In this document: piece after piece, positions 1-12,674 of the stretch | How the letters are laid out: each line of letters begins with the position of its first letter | How positions within the stretch are numbered: the stretch's first letter is position 1 | DNA from: Ananas comosus | Lineage: Eukaryota > Streptophyta > Magnoliopsida > Poales > Bromeliaceae | Direction: 5' to 3' | Length of the DNA: 64,000 nucleotides | Assembly (NCBI RefSeq): GCF_001540865.1 | Contig: NC_033623.1 | Location: 11,803,286-11,867,285 of the forward strand | Position numbers and translations under genes: made by a program | Notes under the pieces: model-generated | What the model saw: only the letters and a program-made list of their open reading frames with translations | The model's database searches: none | What the model was told of the DNA's origin: nothing

Positions 1-3000
1 ATTTTAAAATAAAATAAAATAACTCGATTTTAAATTTAAAATCTTCAATACCAACAATCCATTTTTTAGCCGGTTATACTAGAAACAATGAGGAAGACAA
101 TTGAAGGAATTCCATGAGGGATGGCGAGGCTTTCCAGATCAGATACGGGATCATGGCCAATCACACCCAATTGCAGCGCAGCAGGATTGATTAATGGAGG
201 AGATTTTTAAATTAAATCTTAGGTGGGAGGACGAGGACGGCGACGTGGGCCAGAGGTTTTATTATCTCTTATTAATCACACTACCTTATTAATTTTTTTT
301 AAAAAAATAACTACGCACTTTTAATCAGAAACTATCTTCGTCGATCTAATTTAATGCTTGTTTTAGTACATTTACCTGGTATCTATACGAAGCCCTATGT
401 CATAACATCAATAATTTATAAATATAATATACCCTTCGATAAATTGGCATACACAAAATGAGCTATAATATAATTAACTTATACACGCATTAATGATAGT
501 GCTCTTAATTAGATCGCTAACACATGATGGACAGATTTTAATTTTCTTTTTTTTCATCTTCCATCTTTACGTACATTTGCTTTAGCTGCGAATTTATGAG
601 TTGGTTGGTAGCAGCGGCATTCAAATGAACGGGTGGTGCAACTTGTTGACATATTAGGCTTTTTGCGGAAAAGTCATCATGAATTGGTAAAGATCTTCTC
701 TAATAAATGTCAAGTCCATTTTCAACCCAATTTTTGCGAATTGAAAAATACAATCCGCACACCCTTTCATACAGTGTCCATTTTATACATAATTATTGAA
801 AAGTACAAATTGTTTATTATTTTTAGTATTAAAAAATATAATAATAAGATAAATGAGTAAATTTGATCGTAGAGTGTCTACCGCATAATATATTCTGCTT
901 TAGTGTACCGTTTCAATTTTTCATTTACTTTTTATGAAATTTTAGTCGGCTTAATTATACTGCATCGTAAAGTTCGTACATAATCAATTAATATTTTTGC
1001 TATGGTATTGCTTATCAACTAAATATTGTCCCAAAATATCTTTTCTTTTTATGGTAATTACCAATTTAGGTTCGATTTATACCGTAACCTTCTGAAAAAA
1101 AGATGCAACCGAATCGTGGGTACGAGTGGAAATCCATCGTTAGTTAGCAGTTAAATGACTTGAATGTATTCTATCGCTGATAAATTTGAAAGCGATTTTG
1201 CAGTGCACGAAACTGTAGAGAAATTGCGATCGCTGGGACATTATTATTATTATGATTCATTCATGGGTGGTTTCACTCAACAAAGGGTGCTCAAATGGTG
1301 GCTCCCGTAGCCTTGGACCACTTCACTTCCCACACCAAGTCAAATGAAATGGCACGCCATTGTTGAGTACATGAAATTTTGGCACCGTAACATCCCAAGG
1401 ACACTTCATTAGAGGGCCATAATTTTGACTCTTTCATAAGGTACATGAAATGATGAGCGTCCCTGAAATCCAAGCACATTGCTCGCCCAAAATTGTAGGT
1501 GAAAGTGTATGGAGAACCCTCAACTAAACGACGTTTTGAACTAGACCCATTATTGTTTTTTTTTTTTTTTTTGGAGAGTTTTACTGTTCATAAAAACTAT
1601 TAAATTTGATGCACCTGCTCATGGATTTTATAAACAATTCAATTGTACAGCAACTTTGATTTATTCAGTTTTAAAAATAAAAGAAAGTTAAGAATGAGAG
1701 GCTATTTTAAAATTGCCTATAGTAAGATAGGAAAAAAAAGAGTATATAAAACTTATATGAATTATAGATCATTTTGATTCGACTATCTTATCTTTTAAAG
1801 TTTTAATTTTATTATCTAATTTTTTAATTTAAATAATTTGATGGCTTTTTGGATGCAAAAATTTAAGCTACTCATTTACTATAATTAACTTATGATTATG
1901 TAAATTGTATAAATTTTACTAACTAAATCCGTAAAAATAAACAGCTAGTGTATTTAAATTTTAAAGTTAAAGAGTCACTAATTAACTTGTATCAAATAAA
2001 TTACGATGTCGATAATAAAATTAAATTTTTGCAGATTAGATAATCAAATCCAAATATTTATTACACTTTTTGAGGCAATAAGCCCATATTTTATTTATTT
2101 TTTTAGGGTCTCTGCATGTCACATAAAGTATTAGGCACATCATTACTACTCCACCATTAAAGTTGGTTCAATCTAATGATGTCTACCATAAATAGAGTAA
2201 GCAAGTATTAATGTGAGCTGATTTTAGATGTTCAAAGACCTATTACCAAGTACAAAAATTTCCAATCTCATTATACAAGACTTTAATTGTTGGCACTAAT
2301 GCAACAACCTAAATTCAATGATAGTAACACTTTACTTGCATAACTTACACAACCTTAAAATAAATAAATAAAAAAAATCCAATTTTATAGTAAAACACAA
2401 TAGTAAAGAATATAAGAAGAGTTTAAGCTTTCCAAGCATGCCCAAATTACCGTGGGCTCGGATCTTTCGAACTAAATTATAACACATTAATAATTGAGTT
2501 AAGCGAGATTTTTATCAAAATTGTTGAATTTTTTAGGTTCGCTTATTGAAATCTATCGCTTGGAACGTGGGGGGTGTATTGGGTCCCAAACATTATTGTA
2601 CGGAGTTTTTGATTCAAATTTATTATATTTTGAAAATTAATATTGTATTATTTTATATTAGAAATGATAAGGTATATATGTAATTTATTAATCCATTTTG
2701 TATGAGAGAGTGTTAAAAATAGTATATTCTAACTAATGAACTGCTAATTCTTTTTATAATAAAACTATCTCTTAATTTATAGTAATTTAGTATTTTTATT
2801 ATTCAATATATTTCATACTCTCCTAATTGTGGCTACATCCAATTCTCATTAAATGATAATAATTTAAATATTTTTATATATAATATAAATTATCGAAATA
2901 TTACAAACTGTGAATCAAATGTGCCCTACATTTAATGATAAAAAGTAATTAGGTATTATTATTATTAAGTTAATTGCCATCATAAGCTCATCTATAAATA

Positions 3001-4734
3001 TAGATGTCTCTGCAAAGTTCAACTTTTTATTTTTATGCCTACAAAATCAATGATATTTTTATTTGCTCCTCTGGTTTCTTACTGCCTTAGACATTGTTTA
3101 TTTTTTAATAGTAAACTTAAAATAACATTTTTATCATCACAAATTTATTTTTTCAAAAGTTTTAACTGTTGAGAATATACAAAAAATGTCATCCCGCTGA
3201 TTATATAATCATTATTATAATATATAAGAAGGATGAAAAGGTCAATTTATTTCATCACATACATTATGGTTATTATTTTATATATAATTAACTATATTTT
3301 CTAACAGATTCTAACAGTCGAGATATATTTAAAAATATAGAATTTTATAAAATAAAAATAAAAAATTAAACTTTTAATGATATACTGTTATTCGCTATAT
3401 TTACAGAAAATTATATACAATTAATTATGTTATTATTATCATTTTTGGATTTTTATTGGGATAGAAGAGGTGATAATATAAACCTCCTCCGGCAAACAAA
3501 GTATATTCTGAACCGAGAAAGATTCGGTTGTGGCGATCCATGTCATGTGAATTAAATAGCCCCATAATGATCTTAGCTGCACCTGCAATGCGAGACCAAT
3601 TTAGATACATACCTAATTTAATTATTTTTAATCAAATAACTTCAAATTCCATCGTACTAGGTACTTGGGTAAGGCGCGAAGAAGGAAGTCTACGTATACT
3701 CACTTACACCGCATCATCAGTACACAAATTATAATTAATTTTTTTATAAAAAAAATATAATAAAAATATTTTTCAATTACATTATGATGAGTAAATCCGA
3801 AAGTACTGTCTCTGGTTCGGATATAAGCAAAAACTAGCTATTACAAGGATAGGTAAAGTATGGGGATAAAAAAATAACGTTTGGATGAAAATCGGGTTGT
3901 TCCAGCGGGATAAGAAAAATAACGTTTGGATGGATAATATGGAATAAAAAAATATTAAGTAGTTTTATATAGAAATAGAGAGGCCGTAGGGATAGTATAA
4001 CCGGTATTATAGGTAACCGAGAACTCAAAGTAAAAATTAGGTTTGGGTATAAAGGGAATAAGGCCTATTCCATTATCCCTATCCCCTAATCAAACACTGC
4101 CAAAGGAGACAATCTATTATAGTGGGATGTCATGTCAGTAATATAACTGATGCATTCTTAAACTTTTCGGGCTGAGGGCTATTTGATTTTCCAAAGAGTG
4201 TGGAAGAAAATTTTCTTTAATTTTTTTGAAAAATTTTTTAAATTTTTAACTTTTAAAATTAATAAACTTAGCTTATTTTTTCTAAAAAATTGAAAAACAA
4301 ACATAGTAGTTTCCGTACAAAAATTTACTAAAAAAGATAGTTTTTTCTTGAACCAAATAAGTGAAAAATTTAAAAAAATCGTAAAAATTCTTTTTTATTG
4401 AAAAAATTTTCTTATAATTTTTAAGAACCAGACGGCCCCTATATAGCTTTATGATTGCTAACTGAGGTGCTCTATGATATGTAACTAAGTTCAATTTCGA
4501 CAGCATATTATTTTATATTTCTGGACGATATTTTTTTTTTTTTCCTAATAATTGGATGGAGGCGGATAGTTTTTTATCTTTCTCTCAAAGCAAAAAATCG
4601 AAAAAAATATACTTGAGATTTTCATAAAGAATTAATTGATATGTTATGTTGTTGATATCTTAGCATTTCTTAATTATAAATTAATGTCTTAAATCAACTA
4701 TATATATATTAAAATATATATATATATATATAGA

Positions 4735-4935
4735 ACTAGGCTAATATACTATTGATAGCACGAAGCATTAGTCTACCAAGTTTCCACCATTAGATTAAGT
4801 GATGTGCGGTTAGAATGACGTGAGCCCCATAGGACTTGAGTGGATGGTTGTGATTGAATAGTATGATCTAATGGTGAAAATGATCAAAAGGTAGATCTAA
4901 CGGCGAATAACTTGTAGCACCAGTGTTTTCGTGCT
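4735..4935. mobile_element. Diverged short inverted-repeat MITE
   Basis: The ends resemble each other in inverted orientation: a GGCTAATATACTATTGATAG-type left end and a right end running into GTGCTATTTATAGGCC. The inner sequence resembles the elements at 7122 and 7956 (shared words such as GAATAGTATGATCTAA). It lies inside the 1.5 kb of copy A that is missing at the single-N join in copy B. Confidence 0.45.
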
Positions 4936-7121
4936 ATTTATAGGCCGTTTAGTCTTACTATATATTATAAGTATTGGAGTCCTTGTCCTCATAAGTTGTT
5001 TTAAATGATGGTGCTTCGAATCGATGATCCACTCCGTTAAATATGATTTAGAGTATTTCAAATTTCTAGAAATAAATTTCGTTATTTCTGAAATCAATAA
5101 TAAGTCATATATGTTTGATTATATCAAAATAAATATTTCGAAAAATCTGTCGCATTACACTTTTGGCACTATAAAATGTTTTGGTCTACAACAGCCAAAA
5201 AGAAGTTAACAATAATTGATAACATCAAGTTAAAATAATATTGAAGAAAGAATATATCTTTTTTTTTTCAAAAAAAAAAAATGTTATCAAGGAAACTTTT
5301 GACTTGCAGTGTTTGGCTTTACAAATGGAGAAAATTCTATTATATCGCAGTCTGATCACATCATCTATAATCAGTCAATCATATTTTTTTTTCAAATAAA
5401 AATTAATAAAAATATTTTCTAAAATTATGATAGGATGGTAAACTCCAAGATGCATTTTGATTGGCTGGAGATACCACTTCACTAATGTGATTGCTAAATT
5501 TTAGAGCTTTCCCCCCCCCCCCCCCCACAAATGGTCACAAATTTATCCCTTTTGTAGCAAAGAGTGGTATGCTATTTCCTTTGTGATAGAATAATAAAGC
5601 AAAAAAGGTGATGACTAATTAAGAAAAGGAAATGTGTGAGTAATAATTAAGCAAAGCTGAGAATTCCTTTTGATTCCTTGGAATATTTTACAAAAGAGTG
5701 GAATCTAATATTAGCATCTAATTAAAGATTATAGAAATGTGCACTCCATGTGGTGGTGCGTGGCACTGGACCCCTTTAATTTCATATATCAGCTATTTGA
5801 TGGCTGTGATCTGCACCTCATTGATATTGCCTTCATCTGTACAGCTTCAGCATAAATATAAATTCATCTGCCAAAAAAAATAAATGTATGGTTGGAAAAT
5901 ACTTCAATGCATATTCAGGGATAATATATTGCCGATAATACATCAAAATTTTAGAAATATCTTATTTAAATCTACTGTTTTTTGTTTCAAATATACTTTC
6001 ATATATTTTTTCATTATTCAAAATACTCTCACTAGTTACTATTGTTAGTGCTCATTAAGTCATCCCGAATAAATCTGAATTAAATTTCAACCATAGTTAA
6101 AAAATAGTAAAATAACCTATTTATCTCTAAATTCAAGTAAATAAAAAAAATAGTGATGATAGAAGGTATATTTAGAAGTGTAAAAAGTTTAAATATTTTT
6201 TTTGTCTATAACTTAATATAAATAAGAAAACTTGGTAACGATAAAATATATATTTTGAATTACAGTGTTAGAGATAACAGTTGTTCTTAACTGCTCACTA
6301 AAAAATTACTTTAGGATATATTGAAAGAACTTTGAACTTTAAAATGTATTTTTAATATTAAGCCCTCTAAGAGGAGTAATACGAAAGTGGAGAACTTCTC
6401 AGGATATATGAGCAATTGCCTTATATCTATTATAGGATATACATTTTATATTCCATCATCCATAAATTTTAATTTTTTCTAAAATTTTAGTCAAACAAGT
6501 AAATAAACTTGAATCTTTCAGAGATATGGGTATAAGATTTACACCTATACAACAAGTGCACAAGTAAGCATCACTATGTAAGTAGATACTCAACTTGGTT
6601 TTATACATTTCATTAAATAATGCGCGGTGTCTAAAGTTTCGTATTATTACGCGTTTAATTTTGACTGTTAAAAACAAAAAAAAAAGACACCAATTAATTT
6701 TCTGTTGAATAATGATATTTATTTAAACTTGCTTAAGAAAACTAAAATAAACGAGTGTTTTTTTTTTTTTGTAAATGAATAAGATGGTTATTATAAAAAA
6801 ATAGTTAAATTTTTGACGTACTAAATGTTCAAATAAAAAGTTTCAAAAAGCAAGTCTCAATTTTGGAATAATTAAATGGACGTTATACATCTTCCAATAT
6901 TTAATCTACTTTTGTTTTGTGTTCCTTTCATTTTAAAAGGCACCAAAAAAATGCTATATCAAAGAATCCAAATATTGCAAGCAGATATAAGACAGTCGCA
7001 AAAAAGGAAATGGAATTTTCCTTATCACAACAAGATGCTGCAGTTATTGTCATAAACTACAATTTTTAATCTTATATTTAATATATAATATAATATATAT
7101 ATTATATATTATATATATATT

Positions 7122-7368
7122 GGCTGGTTATTATATTCTTATGAGTATAGACCTTCTTTATACTTATAAATTTTTAACCGGATGATGGGATGTGTGAGTT
7201 AAAACTGATTATGGTCCCCACTTAGAATGATAGTGGTCCCCTAGGGTTGAGTGGGTAGTTGGTTGAATAGTATGATCTAACGGGTGAAAATAATCAATGG
7301 AATAAATCTAAGGGCCGAAAACTTATGAGTATAAGAAAGCTAATACTTATAAAAGAATAGTAGCAGGA
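7122..7368. mobile_element. Short TIR MITE, family 1
   Basis: A roughly 247-bp element whose left end (CTTATGAGTATAGACC) returns inverted on the right (ACTTATGAGTATAAG followed by AAGAATAGTAGC). The core carries GGTCCCCTAGGGTTGAGTG. Close relatives lie at 7956-8203 and 42905-43143. It is flanked by AT and CT microsatellites, so target-site duplications cannot be read. Confidence 0.6.
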
Positions 7369-7413
<45 letters not shown>

Positions 7414-7419
7414 TATATA

Positions 7420-7900
7420 ATTGTCTGTGGTACTTTCGAAGCATGAAGTAGGACATTTAATTTGATGTTCGGTTCCATTATGCAGAATTTATGCTATTAT
7501 AATTATTTACAAACTAAATTCTATAATTTTTGGATATCATTTACCAAGTGATCAAAGAGTCACAAGAATGACTATTTTAATGTCCGATGTGATATGTTTG
7601 TAATTTTAACAATGTCGAACAATCTAAATTAAATAAAATTTTAATAAAATGTTTTACTTACCATCAAAAGTAAGATTAATATTTTCAATTTTGAAATTTA
7701 AGTTTTTTATCATTATTTTTTATAAAATTTTTATTTTCAGCCGTTCATTGTAAGATTACTCGTTTATTAGTCAAATGAAATTAAAAAAATTATGAAATTT
7801 GATTTTCTTGATAGTTGCAACACAGTAGATCACATTTAATAGAATCGTTCGCCGAATCGGATGTCTTATTATTGAAAATAATTTATATACACTGAGACTT
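7420..7900. mobile_element. Fold-back (long-TIR) element fragment
   Basis: It carries the module shared by a local fold-back family: an end near a GTACTTTCGAA motif, a segment like TTTGACATCATTTACCAAG, and GACTATTTTAATG with a gene-free core. Relatives lie at 8220-8620, 43190-43640, 43700-44100, 22636-23199 and 28448-28994. No clean target-site duplication is visible because microsatellites flank it. Confidence 0.45.
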
Positions 7901-7955
7901 CCGTACTTTCGAAAGTAGATGAAGCTCACTTTATCTCTCTCCATATATATATATA

Positions 7956-8203
7956 GGCTAGCGCTACTATACTCTTATGAGTATAGGCTCCCTTGTATTT
8001 ATAAATTTTTAACCGTTGATTGATGGGATGTATGGTTAGGACGATGATGGTCCCCGCTTAAAATAATAGTGGTCCCCTAGGGTTGAGTGAGTAGTTGGTT
8101 GAATAGTATGATCTAACGGATGGAAATGATCAGTGGAATAAATTTAAGGGCCAAAAACTTATGAGTATAAAAGAGTCAATACTCATAAAAGTATAGTAGC
8201 CGG
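7956..8203. mobile_element. Short TIR MITE, family 1 (copy A only)
   Basis: The terminal inverted repeat is readable: CTACTATACTCTTATGAGTA on the left and its near complement TACTCATAAAAGTATAGTAG on the right. The core is about 90% like the element at 7122. It sits in a TA microsatellite, consistent with insertion into TA-rich DNA. The corresponding place in copy B (about 43660-43700) has no such element. Confidence 0.65.
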
Positions 8204-8219
8204 ACTATATATATATATA

Positions 8220-8620
8220 TATATATAGTAAGTTAGTAAGTCTCCCGTACTTTCGAAAGTACAGAGACCTCCGTGCTTGTAAGTTGTTTTTGATAATAGA
8301 AAATCCGATTTGACGATCGGCTCCGTTAAATATAATCTACTCTATTGGAATTATTTAGAAACCAAATTTTATAATTTTTTGACATCATTTACCAAGCGAT
8401 CAAAAGGTCTCAAAAATGACTATTTTAACGGCCGATGTGGCACATTTTTAAGTTCAACGGTGTAGAAGTATCCAAATTAAATGAAAATTTAACAGAAAAT
8501 TCTACTTAATATCAATAGCAAGACCAATACTTTCGATTTGAAATTTGAGTCTCTGACCACTGTTTTTTATGAAATTTTTATTTTCAACCATTCATTTTGA
8601 GGCGACTCGTTTACTTAACA
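8220..8620. mobile_element. Fold-back (long-TIR) element fragment
   Basis: It begins with AGTCTCCCGTACTTTCGAAA and carries the same internal modules (CGGCTCCGTTAAATATAATC, GACATCATTTACCAAGCGAT) as the Mutator-like MITEs described at 22636 and 28448. A near-identical version is at 43700-44100 in copy B. Confidence 0.5.
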
Positions 8621-8929
8621 TTTGCTGCTGCTCAGTCACTGTCAACATTACTAGGAATAAATGGTGCGAGTTTTTGCTTTATGTTAAAGTTCTCTGCAAT
8701 TTATTACTTCGAACTATAACTTTTATTGCAATTTAATAGGTATTACGGGTGGGAATAAATGTTTTTCCATTAGGATGGCAGTGTGGGAGAGTTAGGCTAA
8801 AAAAATACAGTGAAAATTGTTGTGCAACATAAACGGCGATGCATTGCAACGCAATCTGGAAGGACAGCTGTGTCCAGCACTGTTTTTGCACCAGAATATA
8901 TTGCGCCCTATCTCCCTCAAGAAAATTAA

Positions 8930-9360
8930 GGGCATGTTTGGTTCACCTATTTAGACTATGAATCGGACTGGATTTTATTGATTCCGATGTTGCCGTTTGT
9001 TTTATAAGAATCGAATTTCAATTTCACCCCCCCCCCCCCTCCCCCCCCCTTTTTCCACTCCGGAATGGAATGGCCAAATCCATTTATGATTCAATCGCTT
9101 TTAATCCGGATTAGATTCATTCCGAAGTAAAACTATTCAAAATCCTCCTTTTCATCAACACCTACCTCCTCTTCTTCATACTATTCGCTCTCTCTATTCA
9201 AAACCTCTCTAAAAAATTTTAAATTTTCAATTTCGATTTCATTTCAGATAATGAACTAAACATTTTGAATGATTGGTCATTCGTATTATTTTCATCTCCA
9301 AGAGCAATTCGAATTCTATTTCACCATTTCTATTTCAATCGATGAATCCAAACATGTCCC
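8930..9360. mobile_element. Tourist-like MITE with TAA target site (copy A only)
   Basis: A 431-bp element starting GGGCATGTTTGGTTCA and ending TGAATCCAAACATGTCCC, a good terminal inverted repeat, flanked by TAA at 8927-8929 and 9361-9363. The corresponding place in copy B (about 44403-44409) reads AAATTAAAAG with one TAA and no element, an empty site. TAA target sites and this terminal type fit the PIF/Harbinger (Tourist) group. Non-autonomous, no coding sequence. Confidence 0.85.
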
Positions 9361-9539
9361 TAAAAGTGAGTGGCAATTAACGATTCAAATTTTTTTTTAA
9401 GAAAAATAGAAATAAGAGACTTGGTGGGATCAAAGTGATTGAGGTCATTTTTAGCACAGTATTGTTAGAAACCTTTTCACTTTTTATTTTAATTTTTAGT
9501 GTTGCACGGTTGGCGTGACTTTCATCTAGGGATAATAAA

Positions 9540-9700
9540 AGTTTTTTTTTTTTTTAAGAGAAAGGTATAATGTTCACGCTTCGTTTTACCTTTTTTAAAA
9601 AATAAAATTAGCTAAATATAAATCGAACTTAGGATTGAATATTGGATCTCGATAGCAACCATCGAAATCTTGTCACTTGCGCTAGAGTAGACGATCCAGT
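9540..9700 (-). mobile_element. tRNA-derived SINE (minus orientation)
   Basis: Read on the minus strand this has the head GCGCAAGTGACAAGATTTCG, an eroded box-B region, the body motif TTAGCTAAATATA and a poly-A tail (poly-T on plus at about 9541-9555). The same family occurs at 11253, 12147, 25287, 25965, 26530, 44497 and 52958. The matching copy-B element is at 44497-44655. Confidence 0.7.
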
Positions 9701-10417
9701 ACTACGAAGGTTTTTTTAAGTAGAGATATAGTTGGTTAGAAATAAACTGAGTTATTTGCCTAGATTTGATAATCTTTCAAACAATTGCCCTTCGTAGTTT
9801 TTTGAAAAACTATATAAAATTTGGCTACATTAAGGTGTGGGAAAAATAAAAAATATTACAAAATCTTGGGGTCAAAGTATTTTTTTTTATTTTTATTTTA
9901 TTTTATTTGCTGTGAAATGCTTGTTAAAAAACATATGGGTTGATGCTATCTTGGCTGATTCGGAGAGTTAGCTCATTTATAGGGGCGTCCTGTTATAATT
10001 TTGCTTTATTAAAAAATATGTTATAAAAATCTATTCAAAGCTTGTTTATAATTGACATCGTAATTTTTTCCTAAAATATTTTTACTCGAACTTTTTGTTA
10101 CAGTTTTATTTTATAATGTATATATTTTTTGAAGATTAAACATTATATTTTCATGGCCCCTTCAGAATCTAAATTTCGGTTCGTCTCAAGAACCTAATAA
10201 GCGTGTTATTTAATAAAGTTTTACGAGGCAAATTAAGAAGCAAAAATTATACATGAATATACATCTTATGACAAAAGAAGATTACTGTGTTGCCAAGTGC
10301 TAACATTCCTAAACCTTCATGCATCGCAGTTCACATCATTTCCTTCGTAATGTGAATTTTATATATAATAATATATAATAAATGGTAAATAGTAGATCAG
10401 CATACAGCTAAAATAAT

Positions 10418-10833
10418 GTTTCGGCGGCTGCTTGCGTTTGACGTTAAAATTGCGGAAAAAAAATTTTGGTAGAAAAAATTTCGTAGGAAATAAATTTTTA
10501 TACTCCTTAGTGTTTGGTCTTTGTACAGAAAATAAAAAAAAAGTTTTCGCGTTACAGAAAAGAAGTAAAAAAATAGTTATAAATAAAAATATTTTATATA
10601 TATTATATTATATAATATATATAATATATATATTATATATATAATATATATTATATATTATTAATATATAATAATTATCATATTACTAATATTATAATTT
10701 ATATTTGTAAATAAAATATATTTAAAATATATTGTACAATAAGTATATAATATAATATAATATAATATAATAGTATATATATATATTTAATACTATAAAA
10801 TAAATTTATAAATAATATTTATAAATAAAATAT

Positions 10834-10867
<34 letters not shown>

Positions 10868-11103
10868 GACCACTCACATGGTCCATGAGCTCTTACATAA
10901 GCTCGTGGATCCTGATCCTGAGCCGTGATTTTTCATTGTGAGTTTTTGTTTTCCGCCGCGATTTGGCGGAAGATGAAAAGCTTGCTTTTACGTAGAATTC
11001 GTAAAATAATTTTTTCGGCGAAATTTTTTTACATCAAACTAAACGCTGGAAAAGGAATTTTCAAGCCTGAAATTTTTTTTTCAGGATAACCAAACACACC
11101 CTT
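10418..11103. mobile_element. MITE-like element containing AT and GT microsatellites
   Basis: The left end (GCTGCTTGCGTTTGACG; intact in copy B as GGGGCTGCTTGGTTTGACG at about 45411) and right end (AACCAAACACACCCTTA) form a weak terminal inverted repeat of the common plant 'TTTGGTT' MITE type. The interior holds a (TA)-rich tract at about 10590-10800 and a (GT)n tract. In copy B the element is cut at the single N at 45599. Confidence 0.5.
10841..10867. repeat. (GT)n microsatellite
   Basis: An uninterrupted GT dinucleotide run of about 27 bases immediately after a long TA-rich tract. Confidence 0.95.
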
Positions 11104-11252
11104 AGTTAAAAGCTTCTGCAGCAATGAATAATTCGAATACAAAGGCACTTACCAAATGGTTTAATCATTAAATTGATGAGCACCATTTCGTTTATTGTTA
11201 ATGTTCCTAATTATTTTTTATTAGATTAATTATTTTTATACGAAGACGTGTC

Positions 11253-11409
11253 ATTTTTTTTTGAAAGAGAGATAGATAGTATGCTATTCGTTTCATTTAT
11301 TTTATTTACAGATAAATTTAGCTAAAAATGTGAATCAACTAAGAATTGAACTTGGGATCTCGGATCTCAACCACTAAGTCTTTTGCTACTTGCGCTAGGG
11401 ACGATCAGT
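11253..11409 (-). mobile_element. tRNA-derived SINE (minus) with 10-bp target duplication
   Basis: On the minus strand: head GCGCAAGTAGCAAAAGACTT, box-B-like region, body TTAGCTAAATTTATC and poly-A tail. The flanks are AAGACGTGTC (11243-11252) and AAGACATGTC (11410-11419), a target-site duplication with one mismatch, as expected for LINE-mobilised SINEs. Confidence 0.8.
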
Positions 11410-11616
11410 AAGACATGTCTTAATATTAATAGAGAGATGTCAGATATGTCTCTTCTCCCTAAGAGAGTGTCTTTTTAATTTTTATTTGTAAAGAAATGCC
11501 ACTGTTAAACAGATTATATTCCTTCACAGTAACTATTCATATCTTCTTATACATAAATGTATAACATAATGTTTTTCTTCGTTTTGTTGCATCCTGCAGG
11601 TGCTTTGTCTAACTTA

Positions 11617-11844
11617 GGCTTACTTTGGTATTGAGGTCTATCTAACGCTATTAGATAAAATGGAATTGAAGAAAAAGCATATAAGATATGCTTTTGCGTT
11701 TTCCGGTGGGACCGCAGAAAATATATTGTAACTGACTCGTCACGACGCGGAACGCAATATTACTTATGAAAACAAACAGGGTATTTTTCCATCGTTTTTT
11801 TTCACCGCACGTAACGCAATCTCCCCGCAATCCCAAACGAAGCT
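11617..11844. mobile_element. Tourist-like MITE with TTA target site
   Basis: A 228-bp element flanked by TTA (11614-11616 and 11845-11847). It is the same family, inverted, as 35787-36011; both carry GCAATATTAC or its complement and a TCAATACCAA end. The terminal repeats (GGCTTACTTTGG... and ...CCAAACGAAGCT) are imperfectly inverted. No coding sequence. Confidence 0.75.
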
Positions 11845-12146
11845 TTAATTATTTTAGTGGGGACTAACAATTTGAATGTTTGACCCGAACGTATGAACTG
11901 GAACTAGGCTTTGGGCCCGTCGAGGCCCATCTTTTGGTCCACTTTCTTAATAGGCTTTGGCAAGCATGTTGGGCTAGTTGGCCCAGCTGGGTCGGACCGT
12001 TTGCTTTACGTTCAACCACAAAAACTACTTCAACTTAAACTTCATATTCGATGAAACAAATAAGTATTTTATATTCATGCGCAACGGCATTTATTTGATC
12101 ATGCAATAATTTATTTTAATATGTAGATTGTACTTGAGTTTGATTT

Positions 12147-12294
12147 GTTTTTGAGAGATAGGTAGTATGCTATCCGTTTCGTTTATTTCATTTAGAAATA
12201 AACTTAGCTGAAAATGTGAATGAACTAGGATTCGAACTTAGGTCTCGGGTATCAACCACCAAACCCTTTGCCACTTGCTCTAGGGACGGTCGGT
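12147..12294 (-). mobile_element. tRNA-derived SINE (minus) with perfect 16-bp target duplication
   Basis: The flanks are TACTTGAGTTTGATTT at 12131-12146 and again, identical, at 12295-12310. On the minus strand the element reads head CCCTAGAGCAAGTGGCAAAG, box B AAGTTCGAATCC, then CAGCTAAGTTTATTTC and GATAGCATACTACC. It lies about 380 bp upstream of the MYG1 start in copy A. The matching stretch of copy B is lost at the N at 45599. Confidence 0.88.
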
Positions 12295-12674
12295 TACTTG
12301 AGTTTGATTTTGCTAGAGAATTTTCGGTGTGTGAAATTTTATCTCGGTATTGGATATTAAGATGGTAATTTATATTAATGTACTTTTACCAAAAACATAG
12401 GATATTAAATGACACTAATTTAGTAATATAATTAGTAATAATTATCAGAATCTTGATACAAACTATGATTCAGTTTTGATTTATTAAACGAACCAAACTC
12501 AGAGCTGAACTTAGCTTGCTTGATATTGGTTAAATAGTTTTTTTTAAAAAATAGTAGTAATTAAGAAAAAGAATGTAAGTAGTTGGATAGTTGGAGTGTA
12601 TCTTAATTGGATTTAGGATCCGATAACCCAAGCTCCGCGTATAATTAGCTTCTTCGTCCTTCCCCACGCGGGCC

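Larger units (their letters stand above)
1..12674. other. Intergenic DNA, AT-rich and repeat-laden, no gene recognised
   Basis: About 12.7 kb before the first MYG1 copy. Both strands hold only short open frames in AT-rich DNA. Visible contents are MITEs, SINEs, AT and GT microsatellites, and poly-C runs near 5513-5526 and 9027-9049. A higher-complexity block at about 1260-1560 recurs at 37680-37950 and leaves a 62-residue minus-strand frame (1291-1479) that I do not recognise. The same block is frame-shifted in the other copy, which argues against a constrained gene. Confidence 0.7.
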
